Positions 32,066 through 40,549 of a DNA stretch of 53,742 bases are shown here, one piece after another; the stretch's first letter is position 1; every line of letters starts with the position of its first letter. Source of the stretch: UBA6019 sp035535055 (GTDB lineage Bacteria > Chloroflexota > Dormibacteria > Dormibacterales > Dormibacteraceae). The stretch spans positions 1-53,742 of the forward strand of contig DATLQT010000105.1 in NCBI GenBank assembly GCA_035535055.1. Reading direction: 5' to 3'. A program made the position numbers and the translations under genes. The notes under the pieces are model-generated. The model was not told the DNA's origin. It saw only the letters and a list, made by a program, of their open reading frames with translations, and searched no databases.

Positions 32066-33232
32066 TTAGTCGAGATAGGCGCGGAGGCGGTCGGCGAGCC
32101 GGCCCCTCCGCAGTCGGATGAGCGCCGATCGCTCCACCTCGCGCACCCGCTCGCGCGAGATACCGAGGCGCTTGCCGATCTCCTCCAGCGTCCGCTGGTG
32201 GCCGTCGGAGAGCCCGAAGCGAAGCTGGATGATCCGGCGCTCGCGGGGAGTCAGCTCGCTCAGCAGGTCGTCGAGGTCGTCCTTCATCATCGAACGCGCC
32301 GCCTCGTCGACCGGGACCAGCGCGTCGGGGTCGGCGATCAGTTCGCCGAGCTCGTTCTCCTCGTCGTCGCCGATCGGCGTCTCCAGCGACACCGGCTGCT
32401 GGGCGGCGCGGGTGAATGCCGCGACCATCTCGACCGAGATACCCATCTCATCAGCGATCTCCGCCGGGGCGGGCTTGCGCCCCAGGGCCTGGTTGAGGCG
32501 GGCGGTCGACCGACTCAGCTTGTTGAGGTTGTCAACCACGTGCACCGGTACCCGGATGGTCCGCGACTTATCTGCGATGCCCCGGGTGATCGCCTGCCGG
32601 ATCCACCAGGTGGCGTAGGTCGAGAACTTGTAGCCGCGCCGGTAGTCGAACTTCTCCACTGCGCGGATCAGGCCCAGGTTCCCCTCCTGGATGAGGTCAA
32701 GCAGCGGCATCCCGCTGCCGAGGTACTTCTTGGCGATGGAGACGACCAGCCGGAGGTTGGCCTCGATCATGTGGCTCTTGGCTGCCATCGAGCCCATCTC
32801 GATGCCCTTAGCCAGCTCGACCTCCTGGGGCGCGGTCAGCAGCGCGACGTGGCCGATCTCCTTCAGGTACATCCGGACCGGATCGTCGAGCGCCCGGCCG
32901 TCCTCCAGTTCGGCGGTTTCGGTCGCGACCGAGGTGGTCTCGTCGTCGTCCTCCTCCTCGGCGCCGATGACGATGCCGATCGCCCGGAAGGCGTCCAGTA
33001 CCGGCTCCATCGTCGCCGGGTCGATCTCGGGAAAGGCGACCAGAATGTCGGCCGGGTCGAGGCGCCCCTCCTCCATGCCGGCGAGGATCAGCGTCTCGGC
33101 ACGCGCCATCAGCTTCTCGTCAGCGTCCCGTCCGTCGTACTCCTCGATCCTCAGTGCCACGCTGGTTTTGATTCGAATCTCCTGAACAGGCTTTGGAACG
33201 GCGCCCGGGGCGCCGCGGTTTACAGTTGGCAT
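32066..33232 (-). CDS. rpoD: RNA polymerase primary sigma factor (sigma-70, RpoD/SigA)
   Basis: Housekeeping sigma factor of 388 aa. In order: a short N-terminal region 1.1-like part with an acidic linker (EEEDDDE), region 1.2 (DDPVRMYLKEIGHVALLT), region 2 with NLRLVVSIAKKYLGSGMPLLDLIQEGNLGL and KFSTYATWWIRQAITR, region 3 (RIPVHVVDNLNKLSR), and region 4 with the helix-turn-helix TLEEIGKRLGISRERVRQ-like ending. ATG 33230-33232, eight bases after GGGGAG, is taken over an upstream TTG. It is shorter than the E. coli protein because the non-conserved region is absent. Confidence 0.95.
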   Translation of the reverse strand: MPTVNRGAPGAVPKPVQEIRIKTSVALRIEEYDGRDADEKLMARAETLILAGMEEGRLDPADILVAFPEIDPATMEPVLDAFRAIGIVIGAEEEDDDETTSVATETAELEDGRALDDPVRMYLKEIGHVALLTAPQEVELAKGIEMGSMAAKSHMIEANLRLVVSIAKKYLGSGMPLLDLIQEGNLGLIRAVEKFDYRRGYKFSTYATWWIRQAITRGIADKSRTIRVPVHVVDNLNKLSRSTARLNQALGRKPAPAEIADEMGISVEMVAAFTRAAQQPVSLETPIGDDEENELGELIADPDALVPVDEAARSMMKDDLDDLLSELTPRERRIIQLRFGLSDGHQRTLEEIGKRLGISRERVREVERSALIRLRRGRLADRLRAYLD

Positions 33233-33357
33233 TCCACTCCCCAAGAGGACTATTGTCTCTCCCGCGCGGGGGTGCCCGCGCGGAAACCGAGCCCATGCCA
33301 GGCTGTCGAAGTCTGTTCTACCCCGGGCCTCCGGCGCTGAAACCCGCGCCTGACGAC

Positions 33358-33363
33358 TAGCAT
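33358..33363 (+). promoter_or_regulatory. -10 element of the leaderless lipid kinase gene
   Basis: TAGCAT ends seven bases before GTG 33371. Only CGAGGAA lies between them, so any ribosome binding site would be outside the transcript. Confidence 0.5.
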
Positions 33364-33370
33364 CGAGGAA

Positions 33371-34294
33371 GTGGCATCCCCAACTGTCCGGAGCGCTGGA
33401 CAGGCCAGGGCGGACCGGCGGACCGGCGTCAGGAGCACGCTGGCGAAGAGCGTCCTCATCATCAGCACCGGCGCGGGCTCGGTGACCCCCGAGGTCGAAC
33501 AGGAGCTTCGCAAGGCCTTCTATGGCGACCTGATCCTCGACTTCAATCCGAAGGAGGACTTCCGCGAGCTGATCTCGTCTGACGCGCGGGTGGTGGTGGC
33601 GGGAGGCGACGGCACCATCGGCTTCGTATCGCGGGCCCTAATCGACAGCAACCACACCCTCGGGATCATCTCGCTCGGCACCTACAACAACTTCGCCAAG
33701 TCCCTCGGCCTGCCGACCGCCCTCGGGCCGGCAATCAGGATCGTCAAGACCGGGGTTCCCCACAAGATCACCGTAGGGCGGGTCAACGGAACCGCCTTCC
33801 TGGAGGCCGCCGCGATAGGAATGTTCGGCGCCGCCATCGAACTCGGCGAGGCTGTAAAGGACCGGACCTACGGTGAGCTCGGGCGCAAGCTCGGCGTGGT
33901 CACCGGCGCCAAGCCCTTCCGTTACGAGATCGAGGGGGACATCCACGGCCACGGCCGCGCGCTCTCGCTGGTTTTCGCCAACACTCCTTCCATCGGCGCC
34001 GCGATGCCGGTCGCCAACGCGACCCCGATCGACCACCACCTCGAGCTCTCGGTCCACGCCGGCGCCTCGCGGCGGGACATCATCGGGCGGTTGCTCTCGG
34101 GCCGGATGATGACGCCACGAGAAGAGCCGTTGGAGATGGGGTTCAAGTTCAGAAAGATCACGATCACCACCAAGCCGTCGATCGAGATCTTCGCCGACAA
34201 CCAGAAGGTCGGCCGCACCCCGGCGATCATCACCGCCGAGTTGGGAGCTCTGAGCGTGGTCCTCCCCAAGAAGGTGAGGCCGCCCCGCCGGTGA
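33371..34294 (+). CDS. diacylglycerol kinase-fold lipid kinase (YegS/BmrU type)
   Basis: A 307-aa protein of the DAGK catalytic family, which phosphorylates diacylglycerol, sphingoid bases or similar lipids at the membrane. The ATP-binding motif is GGDGT at residues 78-82, followed by LGIISLGTYNNFAKSLGLP, the conserved GTxNxxA segment. A typical beta-sandwich C-terminal domain ends in IEIFADNQKVGRTPAIIT. The first 25 residues are basic and poorly conserved, so GTG or TTG codons further in are possible starts. The lipid substrate is unknown. Confidence 0.86.
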   Translation: MASPTVRSAGQARADRRTGVRSTLAKSVLIISTGAGSVTPEVEQELRKAFYGDLILDFNPKEDFRELISSDARVVVAGGDGTIGFVSRALIDSNHTLGIISLGTYNNFAKSLGLPTALGPAIRIVKTGVPHKITVGRVNGTAFLEAAAIGMFGAAIELGEAVKDRTYGELGRKLGVVTGAKPFRYEIEGDIHGHGRALSLVFANTPSIGAAMPVANATPIDHHLELSVHAGASRRDIIGRLLSGRMMTPREEPLEMGFKFRKITITTKPSIEIFADNQKVGRTPAIITAELGALSVVLPKKVRPPRR

Positions 34295-34307
34295 CCTCGG
34301 AGGAGCG

Positions 34308-34520
34308 CTAGCCTCCGCGGCGGCTCCTGAACTCGCGGCGGATCGCGTCGGCGAACTTCGGCAGCTCCTTCCGGACCGCCTTCGCGACCCTCGGCAGCTC
34401 GCTGTCGAGCACGTTCTTGGTCGACTCCCGGAGGACGGGCAGGTGCTTGTCCGCCACCCGCCGGGCGTCCTTGACGGCTGCCCTCGCCGCCTTCCGCCAG
34501 CGTTCGGTGCTCTCGCTCAC
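34308..34520 (-). CDS. small basic helical protein of unknown function
   Basis: A 70-aa protein, almost entirely charged amphipathic helix. Repeated ARR/VxKAVRKEL segments and many alternating Arg/Lys and Ala suggest a surface-binding or nucleic-acid-binding helix, and the tail RREFRSRRGG is strongly basic. No family is recognised. The GTG start at 34518-34520 overlaps the stop of the dienelactone hydrolase gene (GTGA), so translation depends on it. Coding status rests on the overlap and the amino acid pattern. Confidence 0.5.
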   Translation of the reverse strand: MSESTERWRKAARAAVKDARRVADKHLPVLRESTKNVLDSELPRVAKAVRKELPKFADAIRREFRSRRGG

Positions 34521-35299
34521 GCCGTCACCGGCCTCGACGCGAGGTGGCCGCGGTAGAAGTCGACGGTCCGCGTCCACGACTCACAGGCGGCCTGGTAGGC
34601 CTCGTGGGCAGGGTCGAGCTGGGACTGGGCCATGAAGCCGTGGCCGAGACCGGGGTGGATCCTGTATTCGAAGTCGGCGCCCCGTGACCTGAGGGCGCTC
34701 GCCAGCTTCTCGACGTTCTCCATCCCGACGCCGGCGTCCTGATCGCCCCAGAAACCGAGTATCGGCCCCGACATCCGCTCGGTCAGCGTAAGCGGGGTGG
34801 GTGGGCCCTTGACGGCGTCGCCGCCGGCCGGGAAGCCGTAGAAGCAAACGGTGGCGAGGTCGTCGCGAAGAGCGGCCAGGTCGAGCACCAGCGTGCCACC
34901 CATGCAGAAACCGATGGTGCCGACGCGCCCGTCGGCGAAGGGCTGCAGCTTCAGCCAGTCGATCGACTGCTCGAGGTCGACGAGGGTCTGGTTCTGGTCC
35001 AGCTGCTCGCGGCGCGCCATCGCCAGCTCCCGGGTCCTCTCCGCCAGGGGTTCCTGGCGGAAGAAGTACTCCGGAACCAGCGCGGTGAAACCGGCCAGCG
35101 CCAGCCGCCCGGCGAGATCCTCGTAGAAGGGGCTGCGGCCATACACGTCGCAGACGACCAGCACCCCGGCTCCGGCGCCGGTCTTCGGCCTGGCCATCAG
35201 GGCCGGCATCCTCTCCTGCCGGCCGACCAGCGGGATCTCGACTTCGATGCGTTCGACGTCGGGGACAGGCGCGCCGACCGGGACCTCAGGGTGACACAT
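34517..35299 (-). CDS. dienelactone hydrolase family protein
   Basis: Alpha/beta hydrolase of 260 aa. The triad is C132 (GTIGFCMGGTL), an Asp at 186 or 188 (GFWGDQD) and H220 (GLGHGF), the cysteine-nucleophile pattern of dienelactone hydrolases. Family members open cyclic enol lactones or act as carboxyl esterases. The N-terminus begins MCHPEVPVG. A TAAGAT -10 lies seven bases before the ATG, so the mRNA is probably leaderless. It is divergent from the ABC-F gene with 33 bases between the two ATGs. Confidence 0.9.
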   Translation of the reverse strand: MCHPEVPVGAPVPDVERIEVEIPLVGRQERMPALMARPKTGAGAGVLVVCDVYGRSPFYEDLAGRLALAGFTALVPEYFFRQEPLAERTRELAMARREQLDQNQTLVDLEQSIDWLKLQPFADGRVGTIGFCMGGTLVLDLAALRDDLATVCFYGFPAGGDAVKGPPTPLTLTERMSGPILGFWGDQDAGVGMENVEKLASALRSRGADFEYRIHPGLGHGFMAQSQLDPAHEAYQAACESWTRTVDFYRGHLASRPVTA

Positions 35300-35306
35300 G
35301 AATTCG

Positions 35307-35312
35307 ATCTTA
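35307..35312 (-). promoter_or_regulatory. -10 element of the leaderless dienelactone hydrolase gene
   Basis: On the minus strand TAAGAT ends exactly seven bases before the ATG at 35299. Confidence 0.55.
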
Positions 35313-35332
35313 GCGGGGAGAATGACGATGCC

Positions 35333-36922
35333 ATGCTCCAGGCAACCGAACTCACGGTCGAGGTGGCCGCCCGGGCCGTCGTCCGGGACGGCAGCTTCCT
35401 GCTTCGCGACGGGGACAAGGTGGGCCTGGTCGGCCGCAACGGCGCCGGCAAGACCAGCCTCCTGAAGGTCCTCGGCGGCGAGGTCGCGCCTGCCTCCGGC
35501 GTGGTCCTGACCCGCGGGTCCCTCGGCTACGTGCCCCAGGACCCGCGGCCGGATCCCCGCGCCGTTGACGCGACCGCGCTCACCCGGCTTCTCGGCGGCC
35601 GCGACCTGGATATCCTCGCCGGCGAGCTGGAGGCCGCCCGGTTGGCACTCGAGACCGACCATTCGGAGACGTCGCTCCACCGCTTCTCGCACGCCGAGGA
35701 GGTATTCCGCGACGCCGGTGGCTACTCCGGAGAGTCCGACGCCCGCCGGATCGCGGCCGGCCTGGGCGTGCTTCCCGACCGCGTCGACCTGCCGCTCCGC
35801 GTCCTCTCGGGAGGTGAGCGGAGGCGGATCGAGCTCGGCCGCGCGCTCTTCGCCGAGGCTTCGGTGCTGCTCCTCGACGAGCCCACCAACCACCTGGACA
35901 AGGACGCCAAGGAGTGGTTGATGGGCTTTCTCCGCGGGCACCGCGGCGCGCTGCTGGTGGTGAGCCACGACCTCGACCTGCTCGACACCGCCATCACGCG
36001 CGTCCTCCACCTGGAGAACGCCAAGCTGACCGAGTACCGCGGCACTTACACCCAGTACCAGGCCGCCCGGCGGGCGGACGAGAAGCGCCTCTCGGCGACC
36101 GCCGATCGCCAGCAGGCCGAGATCAACCGGCTGCAGACGCTGGCCGACGTCATGCGGCGGCAGACGGCCAAGCGGGCGAAGACCGCCAAGTCGCTCGACA
36201 AGCGGGTCGAGCGCCTGCGGTCGAGCGCGGTGACCGTCGAGCGGCGCGGCCGCAAGGTCCGCTTCCGCTTTCCGCCTCCTCCCCACTCGGGGCGGATCGT
36301 CCTCCAGGCCACCGGGCTCAGCAAGGGCTACGGCGGCCCGGCCGTCTTCACCGACGTCGGCTTCCAGTTGGAGAAGGGCCAGCGGCTTCTGATCATGGGC
36401 TACAACGGCGCCGGCAAGTCAAGCCTTCTGCGGATCCTGGCCGGCACCTCCAAGGCTGATTCGGGCAGCTTTCGGACCGGCGTCGGCGTTTCCCTCGGCT
36501 ACTACGCCCAAGAGCACGAGGGCCTCGACCCCAAAAGGACCGTGCTCGACCACATGCGCGACGCCTCCGACGCCGACGATCCGGTGCTCCGCCAGATCGT
36601 GGGGATGTTCGGCCTCACCGGAGACAAGGCCTTCCAGCCCGCCGGCACACTCTCGGGCGGAGAGAAGACCAAACTGGCACTCGCCCAATTGGGCGCCGGC
36701 CGCCACAACCTGCTGGTGCTCGACGAGCCGACCAACAACCTCGACCCGCCTTCCCGAGACGCCTTCGCCGAGGCCCTCAACGCCTGGCCGGGTTCGCTGG
36801 TGGTGGTGAGCCACGACGCGGAGTTTGTCGACCGCCTAAGCCCCCAGAAGATCCTGCTCATGCCGGAGGGCATCAACGACTTCTGGGACGACGACTTCCT
36901 CGGGATGGTCTCCCTCGCTTGA
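35333..36922 (+). CDS. ABC-F family ATP-binding protein
   Basis: Soluble protein with two ABC ATPase domains and no membrane part, 529 aa, of the ribosome-acting ABC-F group (translation factors or antibiotic protection). Domain one: Walker A GRNGAGKTS (K40), signature LSGGERRRIELG, Walker B LLLDEPTNHLD. Domain two: Walker A GYNGAGKSS, signature LSGGEKTKLALAQ, Walker B LVLDEPTNNLD. The basic, helical interdomain linker (RQTAKRAKTAKSLDKRVERLR) is the P-site-tRNA interaction motif region. ATG 35333 matches the family start; the frame is open 14 codons upstream. TTGA-coupled to the next gene. Confidence 0.93.
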   Translation: MLQATELTVEVAARAVVRDGSFLLRDGDKVGLVGRNGAGKTSLLKVLGGEVAPASGVVLTRGSLGYVPQDPRPDPRAVDATALTRLLGGRDLDILAGELEAARLALETDHSETSLHRFSHAEEVFRDAGGYSGESDARRIAAGLGVLPDRVDLPLRVLSGGERRRIELGRALFAEASVLLLDEPTNHLDKDAKEWLMGFLRGHRGALLVVSHDLDLLDTAITRVLHLENAKLTEYRGTYTQYQAARRADEKRLSATADRQQAEINRLQTLADVMRRQTAKRAKTAKSLDKRVERLRSSAVTVERRGRKVRFRFPPPPHSGRIVLQATGLSKGYGGPAVFTDVGFQLEKGQRLLIMGYNGAGKSSLLRILAGTSKADSGSFRTGVGVSLGYYAQEHEGLDPKRTVLDHMRDASDADDPVLRQIVGMFGLTGDKAFQPAGTLSGGEKTKLALAQLGAGRHNLLVLDEPTNNLDPPSRDAFAEALNAWPGSLVVVSHDAEFVDRLSPQKILLMPEGINDFWDDDFLGMVSLA

Positions 36923-38316
36923 CCCGGCGGTCCACGGCGTGGCTGCTGGCGACCCTCCTCCTGGGGGCCTGCAGCCAGTCTGGGCCAGCCGCTCCGTCGG
37001 CGCCGAGGCCGGGCAGCTATACCGGAGTGGTCGGTAGGGCCGCCTACCTGGTCGATATTCCCGCCCACTGGAACGGGACACTGCTCCTCTACAGCCACGG
37101 CTATGTGGCTCCCGGCTCGGGCAACCCGGCCGCCGACGCGGGCGACGACACCACTCGGAACTGGCTACTAGGCCAGGGCTACGCGCTGGCTGGCTCCTCC
37201 TACAGCAGCACCGGATGGGCACTGGCGGACGCCTTCAGGGACCAGGTGGCCCTCCTCGACGCCTTTGCCAGGCGGTTCGCCAAGCCGTCGCGAACGATCG
37301 CCTGGGGGGGCTCGCTGGGCGGAATGATCACGGCCGGCCTGGTCCAGCTCCATCCTGACCTCTTCGCGGGTGCGCTCGCGATGTGCGGCGTGCTCGGCGG
37401 TGGCATCGCCAATTGGAATGGCGCCCTCGACATCGGCTTCGCCACCCAGGTGCTCCTCGATCCCCAGCTGCAGGTGGTCCGAATCAGCGATCCCGGCGCC
37501 AACCTGGACCGGGCGCGGGCCGCCGTCAGCGCCGCCCGCGCGACCCCCCAAGGACTGGCCCGGCTGGCCCTGATCGCCGCCATCGGCTACATCCCCGGTT
37601 GGTTCAACCCTCTCGGGCCCGAGCCCGCGCCAACCGACTTCGCGGCCCAGGTCGCCAACCAGGCCACCTGGGAGACCTTCGACTTCACTTACATCTTCGC
37701 CTACCGCGCCGAGCTCGAACAGCGCGCCGGGGGCAACCCGTCCTGGAACACGGGCGTCGACTACCGGCAGGCGTTCGCCGCCTCCCCCGGACGGGCCGAG
37801 ACCGAGGCGCTCTACCGGCAGGCGGGCCTGGACCTGGCCGCCGATCTGGACCGCCTCCAAGGTGCCCCCCGGATCAGCGCCGACCCGTTGGCCGCCGCCT
37901 ATCTCGACGCCAACGTCACCTTCGACGGAGTTCTCAAGGTGCCGGAGGTGACCATCCACACGACCGGGGACGGCCTGGTTGCGGCCGCCAACGAGGCGGC
38001 GTACGCCGACGTTGTGAGCTCTGCCGGCGACTCCGGCCAGCTCCGGCAGCTGTTCGTCCACCGGGCCAATCACTGCATCTTCACCCCTGCCGAGCAGATC
38101 GCGGCCTTCCAGGTCCTCTTCGACCGCCTGCAGACGGGCGCCTGGGACCCGACCGGTGCCGAAGGCATGAACAGCCGCGCGGCCGCCCTGGGCGCTGCCT
38201 ACAACGGCCGCCGGCTACCGGGCTCGGCCGCGCCGATCAGCGTGCCCGCCCAGTTCGTCGACTTCACGCCGCCGGACCTTCCTCGCCAGTTCGACAGCCG
38301 GAGCAAGCTTCCTTAG
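36919..38316 (+). CDS. lipoprotein alpha/beta hydrolase
   Basis: Predicted exported lipoprotein of 465 aa. The signal peptide (WLLATLLLGAC) ends in a lipobox with C18 as the lipidated residue. The hydrolase fold shows YSHGY (oxyanion region) and the nucleophile elbow WGGSLGGM. A late H in HRANHCIF is a likely triad histidine, with D in HTTGDGLV before it. It resembles poorly studied secreted hydrolases and tannase/peptidase-like families, and the substrate is unknown. It starts at TTG 36919 in the ABC-F stop (TTGA) and its TAG overlaps the S49 peptidase start. Confidence 0.78.
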   Translation: MTRRSTAWLLATLLLGACSQSGPAAPSAPRPGSYTGVVGRAAYLVDIPAHWNGTLLLYSHGYVAPGSGNPAADAGDDTTRNWLLGQGYALAGSSYSSTGWALADAFRDQVALLDAFARRFAKPSRTIAWGGSLGGMITAGLVQLHPDLFAGALAMCGVLGGGIANWNGALDIGFATQVLLDPQLQVVRISDPGANLDRARAAVSAARATPQGLARLALIAAIGYIPGWFNPLGPEPAPTDFAAQVANQATWETFDFTYIFAYRAELEQRAGGNPSWNTGVDYRQAFAASPGRAETEALYRQAGLDLAADLDRLQGAPRISADPLAAAYLDANVTFDGVLKVPEVTIHTTGDGLVAAANEAAYADVVSSAGDSGQLRQLFVHRANHCIFTPAEQIAAFQVLFDRLQTGAWDPTGAEGMNSRAAALGAAYNGRRLPGSAAPISVPAQFVDFTPPDLPRQFDSRSKLP

Positions 38317-39101
38317 TGCCGCTCTGGCCCTGGTCGCGACCGGTCGCCGTCGTCGCCCTCCGGGGCACCATCGGCATGGCCGTGCGAGCCGAGCAGTGGG
38401 TGCCGCTGCTGGACAGCCTTCGCCGGCGGCGCTCGGTGCGGGCACTGGTGATCGAGGTCGACTCCCCGGGCGGCACGGTCGCCGCCTCCGACTACATCTA
38501 CGGTGCGCTGGCCCGGTTGGCCGAGGTCAAGCCGGTGTTCGCCTTCAGCGGCAATCTCTGCGCTTCGGGTGGATACCTGGTCGCCGCAGCGGCGCGAGAG
38601 CTGATCGTCCAGCCGGCGGCGGTGGTCGGGTCGATCGGCGTCATCTCGATCCGGCCGCTGGCCGAGGACTTCCTCCGCCGCTACGGGTTGGCGGTCGGCG
38701 TCACCAAGAGCGGCGAGCTGAAGGACACCGGCGCCTTCTGGCGCAAGCCCACCGAGAAGGAGCGGGAGAAGGAGCAGGCGCTGGTGGACGAGTACTTCGC
38801 CCTCTTCCTCGAGCGGATCGAGGCCGGGCGCAAGATCGACCCTGCCCGGCTGCGCGAGCTCGCCACCGGCGAGGTCTTCAGCGGCCGGCAGGCGGTGGCG
38901 GTGGGGCTCGCCGATCGGGTGGGGACCTTGGACGATGCCGTCGAGGCCGCCGCCGCAGCCGCCGGGGTGCCCAGGCGCGCCCGCTGGTACCGGGTCCGGC
39001 GGAGCCTGCGGTCTCGCCTTTTCGGAGGCATTGGCGCTGAGCTGAGCGACCAGCTGGCCGAGCGTCTGCTGGCCCTGACCGAGCCCCAGCCCCGCTTCTG
39101 A
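38316..39101 (+). CDS. S49 family serine peptidase (SppA/SohB-like)
   Basis: Signal-peptide-peptidase-type protease of 261 aa with one catalytic domain. The Ser/Lys dyad is S84 in LCASGGYLVA and K136 in GELKDTGAF, 52 residues apart as in Bacillus SppA. VIEVDSPGGTVAASDYIY is the conserved strand and helix before the nucleophile. No N-terminal membrane helix is obvious, unlike typical SppA, so it may be peripheral. GTG 38316 shares its first base with the preceding stop codon. The ABC-F, lipoprotein and peptidase genes form one transcription unit. Confidence 0.9.
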   Translation: MPLWPWSRPVAVVALRGTIGMAVRAEQWVPLLDSLRRRRSVRALVIEVDSPGGTVAASDYIYGALARLAEVKPVFAFSGNLCASGGYLVAAAARELIVQPAAVVGSIGVISIRPLAEDFLRRYGLAVGVTKSGELKDTGAFWRKPTEKEREKEQALVDEYFALFLERIEAGRKIDPARLRELATGEVFSGRQAVAVGLADRVGTLDDAVEAAAAAAGVPRRARWYRVRRSLRSRLFGGIGAELSDQLAERLLALTEPQPRF

Positions 39102-39213
39102 AGCCTTGCTTTTCCTCTATACATCGATATCTTGTGCGGTGGATGTATTGGTGCTACCATATGTCCGCGCCCACCAGCGCTCCACCAAGAATTTCACGCC
39201 CCACCCCAGCCCC
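39102..39213 (+). other. AT-rich intergenic segment, possible short transcript
   Basis: This 112-base gap before the terminator is more AT-rich than its surroundings. It holds a weak promoter-like pair, TTGCTT (39106-39111) and TATCTT (39128-39133), 16 bp apart. An ATG at 39143 opens a short frame beginning MYWCYHMSAP, which runs into the terminator. It may be only the 3' untranslated region of the peptidase operon. Confidence 0.25.
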
Positions 39214-39244
39214 GGAAGGCTCCCGCAAGGGAGCTTTCCTTTTT
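39214..39244 (+). terminator. strong Rho-independent terminator
   Basis: An 11-bp stem (GGAAGGCTCCC / GGGAGCTTTCC, one G-U pair) with a stable GCAA tetraloop is followed by TTTTT (39240-39244). It ends the ABC-F/lipoprotein/S49 unit. The convergent glycosidase stop codon lies at its edge. Confidence 0.88.
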
Positions 39245-40487
39245 AGTGGGCTCCGGCCAGGAGGTCGAGGGTCAGCGCTGCCGTCCAGGAGAAGGCTCGG
39301 ATCCCCCGAGGCTGGCGGGTGACCGGGTTCAGGTACTCGGCGTAGTCGCTGCCGGCAAAGGCTTCCAGCGTCTGCCTCGCGAGCCGCTCCGCGGCCGGTG
39401 AGAGCCCCAGCCGCCGGAGCCCGTCGACCACCAGCCAGTTGACGCTGAGCCAAACCGGCCCGCGCCAGTAGAGGTCGGGGTCGAAGGAAGGGTTCCCGGG
39501 CGGCACGGTCGGGACCGGGAGCAGGTCGCCACAGGCGTCGTGATAGCGCTCCAGCAGCGCGGTCGCCCTCTCCGCCGGCACCAGATCCCCTCCCAGGGCA
39601 GCCAGCGCGGCCGCGCTGGCGACCTCGATCTGTCGGCCCGCCTGGGCGTCGTAGTCGAAGTAGGTCTGCGCCCCGGGGTTCCAATGCATCTCGTCGAAGG
39701 CGCGGGCGAACTCGGCCAGCGCGGCCGATGCGAAGGCCTCTGTCCGCCCCAGCCGGCGGCAGAGCGCGTTGAGCTCAACCGCGGCTCGGTGCGTCAGGGC
39801 GTCGAAGAGGACGTCGTGGACGACGAAGGGCGTGCGGGTTCGGTAGGCGGCGAGGTCGAAACCGCCGTCGGAGATGATCTCGGCGAGAGCGATGTAGCCG
39901 TCGTAGTCGCGGCCGGAAGGCCGCTCGCCGTCCGCGACGGCGCGGGTGTCGAGGCGCTGGTACGGCCGCCGCGGCCTGAGGCCGGCCGCCGAGAGAAGAT
40001 CCCAGCGGGGCGAGTTGTCCCAGCCCGTCTCCCAGGGGTGGACCACCGCCACCAGCGGGCTGCCCGGCAGCCGCCGCTCGCGGAAGAGGTAGCCGAGCCA
40101 GTCGCAGAGGGCACCGCAGACGCGCTCGGCGAAGGAGGTGGCCGCCTCATCGCCGGCCGCAGCGAGGCGGCAGGCTGCGATCGCCAGCACCGGAGGATTG
40201 GAGATGCCACTTGTCAGCTCACCGGGATGGCGAACCTGGCGCTCGGCGCCCGGCCAGCGGTCGGGCCCCGGGAAGTAGTCAGTCAGGAAGGCGGGGTCGT
40301 AATGGACGTGCGGCACCATCCCCGAACGCCATTGGGCGGCCAGCATGCTTTCCACCTCGAGCATCGCTCGCGCCCGGTCGAAGGTTGCCCAGCCGAGGCT
40401 GATGAACCCGCTGTCCCAATTCCACTGGTGCGGGTACTGGGCTGGCGAGGGCTTGGTCCAGCGGCCGGTGTCGTTGCGGCGCAGCAC
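39243..40487 (-). CDS. GH63-like (MGH1-type) glycoside hydrolase
   Basis: Predicted alpha-glycosidase of 414 aa with an (alpha/alpha)6 barrel. Diagnostic segments are YPHQWNWDSGFISLGWATFD, GMVPHVHYDP, HPWETGWDNSPRWD (with the likely catalytic Asp) and YWRGPVWLSVNWL. These fit the mannosylglycerate/glucosylglycerate hydrolase group, which degrades compatible solutes, but sugar specificity is not proven. The first canonical start is GTG 40487. Upstream in-frame codons (SPASIRGAAEAV) look like the family's N-terminal helix, so the real start may be 10-15 codons earlier at a non-standard codon. Confidence 0.82.
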   Translation of the reverse strand: MLRRNDTGRWTKPSPAQYPHQWNWDSGFISLGWATFDRARAMLEVESMLAAQWRSGMVPHVHYDPAFLTDYFPGPDRWPGAERQVRHPGELTSGISNPPVLAIAACRLAAAGDEAATSFAERVCGALCDWLGYLFRERRLPGSPLVAVVHPWETGWDNSPRWDLLSAAGLRPRRPYQRLDTRAVADGERPSGRDYDGYIALAEIISDGGFDLAAYRTRTPFVVHDVLFDALTHRAAVELNALCRRLGRTEAFASAALAEFARAFDEMHWNPGAQTYFDYDAQAGRQIEVASAAALAALGGDLVPAERATALLERYHDACGDLLPVPTVPPGNPSFDPDLYWRGPVWLSVNWLVVDGLRRLGLSPAAERLARQTLEAFAGSDYAEYLNPVTRQPRGIRAFSWTAALTLDLLAGAH

Positions 40488-40532
40488 CGCCTCGGCAGCG
40501 CCGCGGATGCTGGCAGGAGAATCGATGGGCTC

Positions 40533-40538
40533 TATTCT
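40533..40538 (+). promoter_or_regulatory. -10 element of the ccdA-like gene
   Basis: TATTCT ends 11 bases before GTG 40550, implying a leader of only about four bases. Confidence 0.45.
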
Positions 40539-40549
40539 GCTGAGCTGAA

